Part shown: piece after piece, positions 1 through 8,979 of the stretch
Position numbering within the stretch: position 1 is the first letter of the stretch
Layout: every line of letters begins with the position of its first letter
Assembly (NCBI GenBank): GCA_905215795.1
Contig: CAJMRV010000027.1
Location: forward strand, 1 to 14,479
DNA length: 14,479 nt
Reading direction: 5' to 3'
From: an uncultured bacterium
GTDB taxonomy: Bacteria > Pseudomonadota > Gammaproteobacteria > Burkholderiales > Burkholderiaceae_F
The notes under the pieces: generated by a model
Told to the model about the DNA's origin: nothing
Seen by the model: the letters and a program-made list of their open reading frames with translations, nothing else
Databases searched by the model: none
Program-made: the position numbers and the translations under genes

Positions 1-1960
1 GGCCGAGCTTGTTCTCGAGGAACTTCCCCGGATGCATGACGTCCTGGTGGAGGTAGTCGAGGAGCGAGGGGACGCGGTCGAGACGGCGGTATAGCTCGAA
101 GAGTCCCTCGCGCAGGATGCGGGCGGAGTTGAGGTTCACGCCGTCGAGCGAACGCAGGACGCGCTCGCGGGCGAGCCGGCTGAACTGGATCGTCGAGGAA
201 CCCGGCGTGAGCGGGGAGCCTCCGCGCACCCAGCGGCGCAGCTGCGACTTCTCGTAGCTCCTGTCTCCGGAAAGGGCGATCGGGATGAGGTAGTTGCTCT
301 TGTAGTTGGAGATGAAGTCGACAACGCTCACGTAGGGCTTGCCCCCGCAGCGACGCAGACCTCGGCCGAGCTGCTGGGTGAAGACGACCGGACTCTCGGT
401 GGGGCGCAGGAAGACGATCTGGTTGACGCGCCGGATGTCCACGCCTTCGTTGAAGACGTCCACGGTCATGATGTAGCGCAGTCCCTCGTCGCCGTCGCGC
501 TCGAGCGCCTCGACCGCCTTGAGGCGATCCTCGGGCGAGTCACGGCCCGAAAGCATGATCGCGGGTTCGCCCGCCGCCGTGAAGGCCCTGGCGAGCCAGT
601 CCGCCTCCTCGAGCGAGGAGCAGAAGACGAGCCCCCTGGGACGGGTCGACTTGGTCCTATAGCAGCGCACCCCCTCGAGGATGTGGCTCAGGCGCTGGGG
701 TGAGGAGAGCCGGCCGAAGTCGCGCGCGGCATCCTCGTCGCCCTCGAACTCGATGTCGGTGAGGCCGTAGTAGTGGAAGTCGCAGAGCATCCCTTCCTCG
801 AGCGCGTCGCTCAGGCGGATCTCATAGGCGACGTTGTGGTCGAAGCGTGCGAACACGTCGGCGTCGTCGCCGCGCTCCGGCGTGGCCGTGAGGCCGAGCA
901 GGAAGCGGGGGCGGAAGTGGTTCGTGACGGCCTTGTAGGTCCCGGCCGTCGCGTGATGCGCCTCGTCGACAACGACCACGTCGAAATAGTCGGGCGGGAA
1001 CGAGGCGAGGCGTCCCGAACGCGTGAGCGTCTGCACGGTCGCGAAGACGCCGGGCTCGCCGTCATAGCCTTCGGCGCCGCTCCCCACGAAGCACGCCGTC
1101 GGGAAGTCCTCTCCGAGCACGCGCGTGAAGGCCTCGCGGGCCTGCTCGAGGATCTCGCGGCGGTGCGCGACGAAGAGGAAGCGCTCCGCCCGAAGGGCCT
1201 TCACCCCGAAGGCGGCCGCGTAGGTCTTGCCCGTGCCCGTGGCGGCGATCAGGAGGGCCTTCTCCTCCCCCATGCGCTCGAGTTCGAGAAGACGCCCCAC
1301 GAAGGCCTCCTGCATCGGATTGGGCGTCGGGACGACGCCCCGGGGGACCGGCTCGGGCGGGAGCTCCTCGATTTCAAGGGCCGTGACGCGGTGCTTCTCC
1401 CCGGCGTGATAGGCGTTGTAGCGGCGCTCGTACTCGTCGAGGCACCGGGCCAGAGGCTGAGTGCGCTCGTGGCTCCAGAGGTGTTCGAACTCCTCGATGA
1501 CGCCGCGGACGAAGTCCGAATCGACGTCCGACTCGACGAAGGCGTTCCACTCGCGGTTGCTCGTGAGGGCGGCCTGGCTCATGTTGGCGCTGCCGATCAT
1601 GATCGAGACGGCCTTGCCGTCGTCATCGCGCGAGAACATGTAGCCCTTGGAGTGGAAGCCCCCGGCGCGGCGCCCCAGGGTTGAGTACATCCTCACCTCG
1701 ATGCCGTCGAGTTCGAGCAGGTGGCGCAGGGCCGCCGGCTGGGTCACATAGAGGTAGTCGCTCGTGAGGATACGCCCGGTGAGGCCCGCCTCCAGATACT
1801 TGGCGAGCTCGCCCTTGAGGCAGGCCACTCCCGACTCGAGGATGAAGGAGACGCAGAACGAGAAGCGCCTCGCCCGTGAGAGCTCCTCGACCAGGGTGGT
1901 CACCACCTTGGAGCCACGCTCCACGGCGTTGCTCACGAAACCCGAACGGGCGGGACTCAT
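1..1960 (-). CDS. PLD-nuclease/DEAH SF2 helicase fusion protein, 3'-truncated by window edge
   Basis: The minus-strand frame is open from ATG 1960 to the window edge: 653 residues with no stop. Residues about 15-165 form a phospholipase-D-like domain, with an HxK motif (H103, K105) and GSxN (G123, S124, N126) followed by an E at 137. Residues about 215-560 form an SF2 helicase core: Walker A ATGTGKT (240-246), DEAH (332-335), TATP motif III, a GVDIR segment, and QQLGRGLRR motif VI near 528-535. A helical tail follows and runs off the window. From memory this matches DEAD/DEAH helicases with an N-terminal PLD domain and a C-terminal DUF3427-type region, usually 900 or more residues, so about a third is probably missing. 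The likely role is ATP-driven DNA or RNA remodelling coupled to a phosphodiesterase. The cellular role is unknown; related fusions often sit in accessory or defence regions (inference). In-frame ATGs at 1987 and 1996 are possible alternative starts. ATG 1960 has GGAG 10 nt upstream; ATG 1987 has AAGGA 9 nt upstream. Confidence 0.85.
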   Translation of the reverse strand, partial: MSPARSGFVSNAVERGSKVVTTLVEELSRARRFSFCVSFILESGVACLKGELAKYLEAGLTGRILTSDYLYVTQPAALRHLLELDGIEVRMYSTLGRRAGGFHSKGYMFSRDDDGKAVSIMIGSANMSQAALTSNREWNAFVESDVDSDFVRGVIEEFEHLWSHERTQPLARCLDEYERRYNAYHAGEKHRVTALEIEELPPEPVPRGVVPTPNPMQEAFVGRLLELERMGEEKALLIAATGTGKTYAAAFGVKALRAERFLFVAHRREILEQAREAFTRVLGEDFPTACFVGSGAEGYDGEPGVFATVQTLTRSGRLASFPPDYFDVVVVDEAHHATAGTYKAVTNHFRPRFLLGLTATPERGDDADVFARFDHNVAYEIRLSDALEEGMLCDFHYYGLTDIEFEGDEDAARDFGRLSSPQRLSHILEGVRCYRTKSTRPRGLVFCSSLEEADWLARAFTAAGEPAIMLSGRDSPEDRLKAVEALERDGDEGLRYIMTVDVFNEGVDIRRVNQIVFLRPTESPVVFTQQLGRGLRRCGGKPYVSVVDFISNYKSNYLIPIALSGDRSYEKSQLRRWVRGGSPLTPGSSTIQFSRLARERVLRSLDGVNLNSARILREGLFELYRRLDRVPSLLDYLHQDVMHPGKFLENKLG

Positions 1961-2016
1961 AAACCGATTTCTCCCTTCCTGCGACATCCTCGACATTCCT
2001 TGCTGACCATCAAACG

Positions 2017-2049
2017 GGACCGCCCCCGGCGCACATGCGGCGGGGGTCC
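2017..2049 (-). other. GC-rich hairpin in leader of the PLD-helicase gene
   Basis: The arms GGACC-CCCC and GGGGGTCC pair with one bulged G around a short loop, about 20-60 nt upstream of the candidate helicase starts. There is no T-run on the minus strand after it, so it is not a classical terminator. It could be leader structure or chance in GC-rich DNA. Confidence 0.35.
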
Positions 2050-2093
2050 TTACTCCAGGGTACGGATCAACGGGCGCAGCGCCATAGACGAAA

Positions 2094-2121
2094 ACCCGGA
2101 ACCGGGTCGCGTGAACACGCG
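2094..2121. promoter_or_regulatory. Two abutting dyads upstream of the PLD-helicase gene (candidate operator)
   Basis: ACCCGG-AA-CCGGGT (2094-2107) is followed with no gap by CGCGTG-AA-CACGCG (2108-2121). Each dyad has perfect 6-bp arms around an AA centre, and their centres are 14 bp apart. They lie between the isc terminator and the helicase gene, in the only place its promoter could be. The symmetry is seen directly; binding by a regulator is inference. I could not pick a confident -35/-10 pair here. Confidence 0.3.
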
Positions 2122-2141
2122 ATCCGAACCGCCATCGGAAC

Positions 2142-2179
2142 AAAAGCTCCGGATTCCCAATCGGGAAACCGGAGCTTTT
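2142..2179 (-). terminator. Rho-independent terminator of the isc operon (bidirectional form)
   Basis: Perfect 11-bp arms AAAAGCTCCGG (2142-2152) and CCGGAGCTTTT (2169-2179) enclose a second stem, TTCCC/GGGAA, with an AATC loop. It lies 35 bp beyond the iscX stop. Each strand ends in a four-T run, so it can stop transcripts from either side, but the only gene reading into it is iscX. Confidence 0.85.
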
Positions 2180-2214
2180 CGTGTTTTCCAGGGAAGGGGA
2201 CGGGCCCCTCCTCC

Positions 2215-2415
2215 TTAATCGCGTTCGTCGAGCCAGACCGTGAGGATCGCCTCGAGAATCTTCTCGTTGCTGCCCTCGGGGTCGTCGTCGAAGTCGGGAA
2301 GCGAGCAGATGAGCTCGTGGAGCTTCACGAACGAAATCGTCAGCGGGTCGAGATCGGGGTGCTCGTCGTAGAGCGCCTCGCCAATCGCACGCTGGTCGGT
2401 CCACTTGAGTGCCAT
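2215..2415 (-). CDS. iscX: IscX, small acidic Fe-S assembly protein
   Basis: A 66-residue acidic protein with the family pattern: KWTD near the N-terminus, ALYDEHPDLDP (14-24), TISFVKLHELI (26-36), LPDFDDDP (39-46) and a C-terminal ILTVWLDE. In E. coli IscX binds IscS and iron and modulates sulfur transfer, competing with the frataxin homologue CyaY; it is suspected to be an iron donor or regulator. ATG 2415 lies 1 nt beyond the fdx stop codon, so translation is probably coupled. It is the last gene of the operon, followed by the terminator at 2142-2179. Length is the family norm. Confidence 0.95.
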   Translation of the reverse strand: MALKWTDQRAIGEALYDEHPDLDPLTISFVKLHELICSLPDFDDDPEGSNEKILEAILTVWLDERD

Positions 2416-2416
2416 G

Positions 2417-2755
2417 TCAGTCGTTTTCCTTGGCGTGGTTGCGGGAGTACTTGGGGATCTCGACGGTGATGTCCGCGTCGCCCACCGTGGTCTGGCAGGA
2501 GAGGCGCGAGTAGATGCCGGCGCCCCAGGCCGTGTCGAGGTGGTCGAGCTCGTCGTCGGAGGGCTCGTTGAGGCTCTCGAGGCCTTCGCGGATCATGACG
2601 TGGCAGGTCGCGCAGGCGCAGGAGAACTCGCAGGCGTGCTCGATCTTGATGCCATGATCGAGGAGCGTGCGGGCGAGGTTCGTGCCGGCGGGCACTTCGA
2701 ATTCAGCCCCTTCCGGGCAGAGCGTCTCATGGGGGAGGACGGTGATTTTAGGCAT
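2417..2755 (-). CDS. fdx: ISC-type [2Fe-2S] ferredoxin
   Basis: 112 residues with a CX5CX2C...C ligand set at C42, C48, C51 and C87, plus the extra C46 found in E. coli Fdx. This is the adrenodoxin-type ferredoxin of the isc operon, which supplies electrons for sulfur reduction or cluster coupling on IscU and interacts with IscS. ATG 2755 is clear, although the upstream sequence is only A/G-rich with a weak ribosome-binding site. It lies 50 nt after hscA, and a GC hairpin occupies that gap. Its stop is separated from iscX by 1 nt. Confidence 0.97.
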   Translation of the reverse strand: MPKITVLPHETLCPEGAEFEVPAGTNLARTLLDHGIKIEHACEFSCACATCHVMIREGLESLNEPSDDELDHLDTAWGAGIYSRLSCQTTVGDADITVEIPKYSRNHAKEND

Positions 2756-2782
2756 GTTCTTTCTCTTTCAGTGAAGTTGTTG

Positions 2783-2801
2783 GGGCGGCCCGTGGCCGCC
2801 C
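2783..2801 (-). other. GC hairpin between hscA and fdx
   Basis: GGGCGGCC (2783-2790) and GGCCGCCC (2794-2801) form a perfect 8-bp stem with a 3-nt loop. No T-run follows on the minus strand, so full termination is unlikely. It sits 5 nt after the hscA stop and could stabilise or process the mRNA between the chaperone and ferredoxin genes (inference). Confidence 0.5.
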
Positions 2802-2805
2802 GGGG

Positions 2806-4743
<1,938 letters not shown>

Positions 4744-4784
4744 ATCTTGTTCCTGCGCTCACGTTGGGCGGCGCTTCTACTATC

Positions 4785-5288
4785 TCACTGTTCGAGCTCG
4801 ACCATGTACTTGCGTTCGAACATGAGGCGGCGCACGAGTTCGACGGCGGCCTCGAAATCACCGCGTCCGTCGATTGCCTCGGCAAGCTCGGCGACGAGCG
4901 CGTCCCAGCGCCGGGCGGCCTCCTCCTCGAGACGCGCAAGCGCGGCGTGGTCGGCCGCGGCCTGGGCTTCTTCGAGGGCTTCTCGCCGTTCCATCTGTTC
5001 GATCAGGAATGCCGGATCCATGTGCGTGTCGGTCTCGGCCTTCACGGGGTGCCCGGCGAGTTCACAAAGCAGGGATGCGCGGGCAACCGGATCCCGGAGA
5101 AGACGCAGCGCCTCGTTGAAGCGTGCGCTCCACTGCTCCGCCACACGGCGTTCTGCCGGACTCTTGTCGACGAAGCGGTCGGGATGGACTTGGAGCATCA
5201 TCTTCTGATGACGGGCTTCAACGGCGGCGAGATCCACCTTGAAGGCGGGCTTCAGGCCGTAAAGTTGAAAGGGCTCTTCAGGACGCAT
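4785..5288 (-). CDS. hscB: HscB, J-domain co-chaperone of HscA
   Basis: 167 residues from ATG 5288, close to E. coli HscB (171). The N-terminal J domain carries the HPD signature (residues 35-37, VHPDRF), which stimulates the HscA ATPase. The C-terminal three-helix part contains the typical DPAFLIEQMERREALEE segment, which contacts IscU. The frame continues upstream to a TTG at 5378, but those 30 residues match nothing in the family, and the PEEPFQLYGL start fits the normal HscB N-terminus, so I chose ATG 5288. Its ribosome-binding site is weak, and 162 nt separate it from iscA, unusually long for this operon. It ends 41 nt before hscA. Confidence 0.93.
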   Translation of the reverse strand: MRPEEPFQLYGLKPAFKVDLAAVEARHQKMMLQVHPDRFVDKSPAERRVAEQWSARFNEALRLLRDPVARASLLCELAGHPVKAETDTHMDPAFLIEQMERREALEEAQAAADHAALARLEEEAARRWDALVAELAEAIDGRGDFEAAVELVRRLMFERKYMVELEQ

Positions 5289-5377
5289 GGGAAATACACC
5301 ATCAGTGAGTTCAAAGAAATACGAAAGGGGAAGACTCCGTCGCTCCCCCTCCGAGTGCGCATGACGCGCGGCGTTCA

Positions 5378-5458
5378 ATTGTACCCCGTGGGGCCGGCCC
5401 GACGTCTCCGTGCGGGCCCGGCACGCCGCGTCTCAGACGCGGGCGGGTCCTCAGACGT
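5378..5458 (-). promoter_or_regulatory. Structured gap between iscA and hscB with a possible internal promoter
   Basis: Just downstream of iscA, CCGCGTC-TCA-GACGCGG (5426-5442) forms a perfect 7-bp hairpin. GTGC...GCAC dyads around GGGCCC follow at 5410-5424. ACGTCT (5402-5407) can pair with AGACGT (5453-5458), which overlaps the iscA stop. On the minus strand TACAAT (5383-5378) resembles a -10 box, 90 nt upstream of hscB, but I see no good -35. No T-run follows the hairpins. The plausible role is partial attenuation or RNA processing that sets chaperone level separately from iscRSUA (inference). Confidence 0.35.
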
Positions 5459-5774
5459 GGAAGGACTCGCCGCAGCCGCAGCGGCTCTTTTCGTTGGGGT
5501 TGTGGAACTTGAAGCCCTCCTGGAGGCCCTCCCTCGTGTAGTCGAGTTCGGTGCCGTCGAGGTACGGAAGGCTCTTCTCGTCGACCACGACCTTGACGCC
5601 GAAGCTCTCGAAGACCTTGTCGTCCCCGTTGATCTGGTCGGCGAATTCAAGCTTGTAGGCCATGCCCGAGCAACCGGAGGTCTTCACGCCGAGGCGCAGG
5701 CCGATGCCCTTGCCGCGGCGGGCGAGATAGGTGCTCACGTGCTTGGCGGCGGCTTCGGTTAAGGTGACTGCCAT
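5451..5774 (-). CDS. iscA: IscA, A-type Fe-S carrier
   Basis: 107 residues, the usual IscA length, with the three invariant cysteines C35 (SGCSG), C99 and C101 (CGCGESF) at the E. coli positions. A-type carriers accept clusters from IscU and pass them to apo-proteins, and are needed for [4Fe-4S] maturation under aerobic conditions. ATG 5774 is preceded by an AAGGA-type site. The gene follows iscU by 38 nt. Confidence 0.97.
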   Translation of the reverse strand: MAVTLTEAAAKHVSTYLARRGKGIGLRLGVKTSGCSGMAYKLEFADQINGDDKVFESFGVKVVVDEKSLPYLDGTELDYTREGLQEGFKFHNPNEKSRCGCGESFHV

Positions 5775-5812
5775 TTTCTACTGTTCCTTGTCTTGTTGCT
5801 GTTCTCGTTGGA

Positions 5813-6196
5813 TCACTTGTTCTGCTTGCCGCGGTAGTCGGCGATGGCCGCCTTGATGGCGTCCTCGGCGAGGATCGAGCAGTGGATCTTGACGGGAGGC
5901 AGGGCGAGTTCCTGGGCGATCTCGGCGTTGGTGAGCTTGCTCGCCTCGTCGATCGTCTTGCCCTTGACCCATTCGGTCACGAGCGAGGAGGAGGCGATGG
6001 CGGAGCCGCAGCCGTAGGTCTTGAACTTGGCGTCCTCGATGACGCCCTCGGGGTTGACCTTGATCTGCAGGCGCATGACGTCGCCGCAGGCCGGGGCGCC
6101 GACCATGCCGGTGCCCACGTCGCTGGCGTTCTTGTCGAGCTGCCCGACGTTGCGGGGGTTCTCGTAATGGTCGATCAGTTTGTCGCTGTAAGCCAT
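5813..6196 (-). CDS. iscU: IscU, Fe-S cluster scaffold
   Basis: 127 residues. Cluster ligands are at C37, D39 (ACGD), C63 (YGCGS), H105 and C106, and the HscA recognition loop LPPVK is at 99-103, all at the E. coli positions. IscU receives sulfur from IscS, assembles [2Fe-2S] or [4Fe-4S] clusters and releases them through HscA/HscB. ATG 6196 has GGAG 8 nt upstream. It lies 106 nt after iscS. Confidence 0.98.
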   Translation of the reverse strand: MAYSDKLIDHYENPRNVGQLDKNASDVGTGMVGAPACGDVMRLQIKVNPEGVIEDAKFKTYGCGSAIASSSLVTEWVKGKTIDEASKLTNAEIAQELALPPVKIHCSILAEDAIKAAIADYRGKQNK

Positions 6197-6302
6197 GATG
6201 TTGTCTCCATGAGGCGCTGTCCGGGCCCCCGCGTGCAGGGTTTCTCAAGGCGGGTTCAGACCGGGCGCGCCGTCTTCTTCAAAAATCTTTCCTTCGGGAA
6301 AC

Positions 6303-7514
6303 TCAGTGGGCGGACCACTCGATCTTGGACATGTCCACGCCCTCGAGGTGCATCTCCCAGAGCGGGCTCATGTCGCGGAGCTTCTGGACCTTCTCGGTCA
6401 AGCTCTTGACGACGTAGTCGATCTCCTCCTCGGTCGTGAATCGGCCGAGCGTGAAGCGGATCGAGCTGTGGGCGAGTTCGTCGTCGCGGCCGAGGGCGCG
6501 CAGGACGTAGCTCGGCTCGAGCGAGGCGGACGTGCAGGCCGACCCGGAGGAGACCGCGATGTCCTTGATCGCCATCATCAGGCTCTCGCCCTCGATGTAG
6601 GCGAAGCTCACGTTGAGGTTGTGCGGGGAGCGGTGCTCCCAGTCGCCGTTGAGGTAGACCTCGGGGATGTTCTTCTTGATGCCTTCCCAAAGACGGTCGC
6701 GCAGGCGGCCGATGCGTTCCATCTCCTCCTTCTGCTCGAGGCCGGCCAGGCGGAAGGCCTCGCCCATGCCCACGATCTGGTGGGTGGCGAGGGTGCCCGA
6801 GCGCATGCCGCGCTCATGGCCGCCGCCGTGCATCTGGCATTCGATGCGCACGCGCGGCTTGCGGCGCACGTACAGGGCGCCGATGCCCTTGGGGCCGTAG
6901 ACCTTGTGCGAGGAAAGGCTCATCAGGTCGATGTGCAGGCGGTCCACGTTGAGGTCCATCTTGCCGACGGCCTGGGTGGCGTCGCAGTGGAAGATGATCT
7001 TCTTCTCGCGGCAGAGCGCGCCGATCTCCTCGAGGGGCTGGATCACGCCGATCTCGTTGTTGACGGCCATCACCGAGATGACGATGGTGTCGGGACGGAT
7101 CGCCGCCTTCAGGGCGTCCATCGAGATCAGGCCGTTCTCCTGGACGTCGAGATAGGTGACTTCATAGCCCTCGAGCTCGAGCTGGCGCATCGAGTCGAGC
7201 ACGGCCTTGTGTTCGGTCTTGACCGTGATCAGGTGGCGTCCCTTCTCCTTGTTGAAGTGGGCCGCGCCCTTGATCGCGAGGTTGTCGCTTTCCGTGGCCC
7301 CGGACGTCCACACGATTTCGCGGGGATCCGCGCCGATCACGTCGGCGACGTTCTTGCGGGCCTCCTCGACGGCCTTCTCGGCCTCCCAGCCGTAAGCGTG
7401 GCTGTGGGAGGCGGGGTTCCCGAACTTCTCATAGAGGTAGGGGACCATCTTGTCGACGACGCGGGGGTCGCACGGCGTCGTGGCGGAATAGTCGAGATAA
7501 ACGGGCAGCTTCAT
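6303..7514 (-). CDS. iscS: IscS, cysteine desulfurase
   Basis: 403 residues from ATG 7514; E. coli IscS has 404. It is a class V PLP enzyme that converts cysteine to alanine plus persulfide for Fe-S clusters, tRNA thiolation and cofactors. Visible features are KTEHKAVLD with H102 stacking on PLP, the PLP lysine K204 in SSHKVYGPKG, and the catalytic loop SSGSACTSAS with C327. The C-terminus ends in the IscU-binding IEWSAH-type tail. The frame also has an ATG at 7520, but AAGGA abuts that codon; it lies 6 nt ahead of ATG 7514, and the protein then begins MKLPVYLDYS as in the family. SSHK replaces the SGHK of E. coli next to the PLP lysine, a mild variant. Confidence 0.97.
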   Translation of the reverse strand: MKLPVYLDYSATTPCDPRVVDKMVPYLYEKFGNPASHSHAYGWEAEKAVEEARKNVADVIGADPREIVWTSGATESDNLAIKGAAHFNKEKGRHLITVKTEHKAVLDSMRQLELEGYEVTYLDVQENGLISMDALKAAIRPDTIVISVMAVNNEIGVIQPLEEIGALCREKKIIFHCDATQAVGKMDLNVDRLHIDLMSLSSHKVYGPKGIGALYVRRKPRVRIECQMHGGGHERGMRSGTLATHQIVGMGEAFRLAGLEQKEEMERIGRLRDRLWEGIKKNIPEVYLNGDWEHRSPHNLNVSFAYIEGESLMMAIKDIAVSSGSACTSASLEPSYVLRALGRDDELAHSSIRFTLGRFTTEEEIDYVVKSLTEKVQKLRDMSPLWEMHLEGVDMSKIEWSAH

Positions 7515-7597
7515 GTTCATTCCTTCTAAGGTACGGGCGGAGGGGAGTCATCCGGTCCGCGGCTTGAATTGCAATGGTTGTGGCGACGCCTTCAGGT

Positions 7598-8041
7598 TCA
7601 GTCCAGATGCTTCGGGCCGATGATCGGCTTCTCGCGCTTGTTGAGGTCGTTGAAGATGTCCTGGAGCGTGACGCTCTCGAGGAACTTCGAGGTGATCTCG
7701 TTCAACTCCGACCAGAGGGCGTGAGTGAGGCAGCATCCGTCGTCCTTGCACGTGCCGTCTCCACGGCACTGGCGGGCGTCCATGTCCTCGTCGACGGCGT
7801 CGATGATCGAGCCGACGGTGATCTCGTTCCTGGGACGGCCCAGGAAGTAACCGCCGCCCGGGCCCCTCACGCTGGTGACGAGTCCGGCTCTGCGCAGTTT
7901 GCAGAAGATCTGTTCAAGGTAGGCGACCGAGATGTTCTGATGCGACGAGATATGCGGCAGGGACACCGGGGACTCCTGGGCGTATATGGCAAGGTGCATC
8001 ATGGCATTGACGGCGAAGCGTCCGCGCGTGGTGATTTTCAA
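7598..8041 (-). CDS. iscR: IscR, Rrf2-family [2Fe-2S] regulator of isc
   Basis: 147 residues starting at TTG 8041. The N-terminus MKITTRGRFAV matches the family, and AGGAG sits 6 nt upstream, so TTG is well supported. The winged helix-turn-helix spans about 1-75. Cluster ligands C92, C98, C104 and H107 match E. coli IscR numbering exactly; an extra C103 precedes C104. In E. coli the cluster-bound form represses the isc promoter when Fe-S supply is sufficient, so as first gene of the operon it probably autoregulates. It is 83 nt ahead of iscS, and a candidate promoter/operator lies just upstream. Confidence 0.96.
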   Translation of the reverse strand: MKITTRGRFAVNAMMHLAIYAQESPVSLPHISSHQNISVAYLEQIFCKLRRAGLVTSVRGPGGGYFLGRPRNEITVGSIIDAVDEDMDARQCRGDGTCKDDGCCLTHALWSELNEITSKFLESVTLQDIFNDLNKREKPIIGPKHLD

Positions 8042-8066
8042 AACTATCTCCTCAAGGGGGCTAATC

Positions 8067-8098
8067 CCGATAAATTCACTCGGATATTACTCAAATTT
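8067..8098 (-). promoter_or_regulatory. Candidate isc promoter with overlapping IscR site
   Basis: On the minus strand TTGAGT (8094-8089) could be a -35 and TATCGG (8072-8067) a poor -10, with a 16-bp spacer. AT-rich flanks (AAATT at 8072-8076 and AAATTT at 8093-8098) enclose a GAGT-N7-GAGT direct repeat with an 11-bp period. The TTGAGT half partly resembles the YYGACT half of the E. coli type 1 IscR site, but the second half does not fit well. This is the most AT-rich patch in the 375-bp gap. Function is inferred. Confidence 0.4.
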
Positions 8099-8313
8099 CC
8101 ACCCGCCCGCAAGAGGCCGAATGTAAATTACGCCGAGAGACCTAGTCCCTTGATCAAGATGGGTTTGAAGACTTTTTCGCGATGTGCTCCCCGGGCCTTC
8201 CGGCGGGGGTGCGCACGCGCGCGCGGAACGTCCCATTTTACCCAATAACGGCGGAGGTTTGGGCGGGGCGGCCGGCTTATCGGCCCTTGCCCTGCACGAC
8301 GGGTCGTGGCATG
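8099..8313. other. Intergenic stretch between phosphatase terminator and isc promoter
   Basis: About 215 bp with no supported gene. It contains alternating CG-rich sequence near 8212-8225 and a small CACGA/TCGTG dyad near 8295-8308. Open frames here are short and lack ribosome-binding sites. Upstream regulatory DNA for iscR is the simplest reading. Confidence 0.4.
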
Positions 8314-8357
8314 AAAAAACGGCGCCCCCTCCGATGGTGTGTCGGAGGGAAACGCCG
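8314..8357 (-). terminator. Rho-independent terminator after the phosphatase gene
   Basis: Read on the minus strand, CGGCG-TTT-CCCTCCGA pairs with TCGGAGGG-GG-CGCCG around a 7-nt loop (8320-8357). Six Ts follow (8319-8314). It is 59 bp past the phosphatase stop and makes the isc operon a separate transcription unit. Confidence 0.88.
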
Positions 8358-8416
8358 CTTTCAGGGCCGTGCCCGGAGACGGGGGCCGGCCGCGTGTGAG
8401 GAGCTGGAGCGCCGCG

Positions 8417-8938
8417 TCAGGACGACTTGGCCGCCTCCCTCTCCTTCCGAAGGTTCTTCTGCATGATGCGGGCCTTCCTCTCGAGCGTCTCGAGAAGGCC
8501 CTCGCAGGCGTCCGTGCAGTAGGCCATGACCATGTTGAAGCCCTCGTTGACGCCGTAGTACGGATCGGGGACGATCGCGCAGTCGGTGTCGTTGGCGTAG
8601 CGCATCAAGAGGTGGATCTTGTGCCTGTCCTGGGGCTCGGCCCGGTTCTGCAGGTCGGTGAGGTTCTCCCAGTCCATGACGAGGATCAGGTCGTTTTTGG
8701 CGAAGTCCTCGGGCTGGATCTGACGGGCCCTGTGGTCCGCGATGTTGTATCCGCGCCGACGGCAGGCGAGCTGCGCGCGCATGTCGGGAGCCTCTCCGAC
8801 ATGGTCCGGGACCGTGGCCGCACTGTCGGAGAAGATCACGTCGGCCAGATCGGCCTTGTTGACCTTGTCCTGGAAAATCGCCTGGGCCGTGGGGCTGCGG
8901 CAGATATTACCGGTGCATACGAATAATATGTTGATCAC
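8417..8938 (-). CDS. Low-molecular-weight protein tyrosine phosphatase
   Basis: 173 residues. The P-loop CTGNICRS gives the CX5RS signature with nucleophile C8, R14 and S15 almost at the N-terminus. The general-acid loop DPYYG has D125 at the expected place. The reaction is phosphotyrosine (or small acyl/aryl phosphate) hydrolysis through a cysteinyl-phosphate; the physiological substrate is unknown. No tyrosine kinase or capsule gene is in the window, so it is not evidently part of a Wzb/Wzc pair. The start codon is GTG 8938, with a weak GGAAAA site upstream. A Lys/Arg/Glu-rich helical tail of about 15-20 residues exceeds the usual length of about 155. It lies 116 bp after uvrB and ends before a strong terminator. 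Confidence 0.93.
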   Translation of the reverse strand: MINILFVCTGNICRSPTAQAIFQDKVNKADLADVIFSDSAATVPDHVGEAPDMRAQLACRRRGYNIADHRARQIQPEDFAKNDLILVMDWENLTDLQNRAEPQDRHKIHLLMRYANDTDCAIVPDPYYGVNEGFNMVMAYCTDACEGLLETLERKARIMQKNLRKEREAAKSS

Positions 8939-8979
8939 TTTGTTGTTTTCCGTATAAACGTGACGATTTCTGACTTGGT

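Noticed and set aside
773..1684. 303-residue plus-strand open frame at the left end
   Set aside because: It lies inside the PLD-helicase gene, whose nuclease and helicase motifs are unambiguous on the minus strand.
2000..2469. Plus-strand frames across the isc terminator (72 and 144 residues)
   Set aside because: They run through the terminator hairpin and iscX/fdx antisense sequence and have no family resemblance.
6306..7529. 407-residue plus-strand open frame opposite iscS
   Set aside because: It covers exactly iscS in antisense. The composition is that of a shadow, with no motif.
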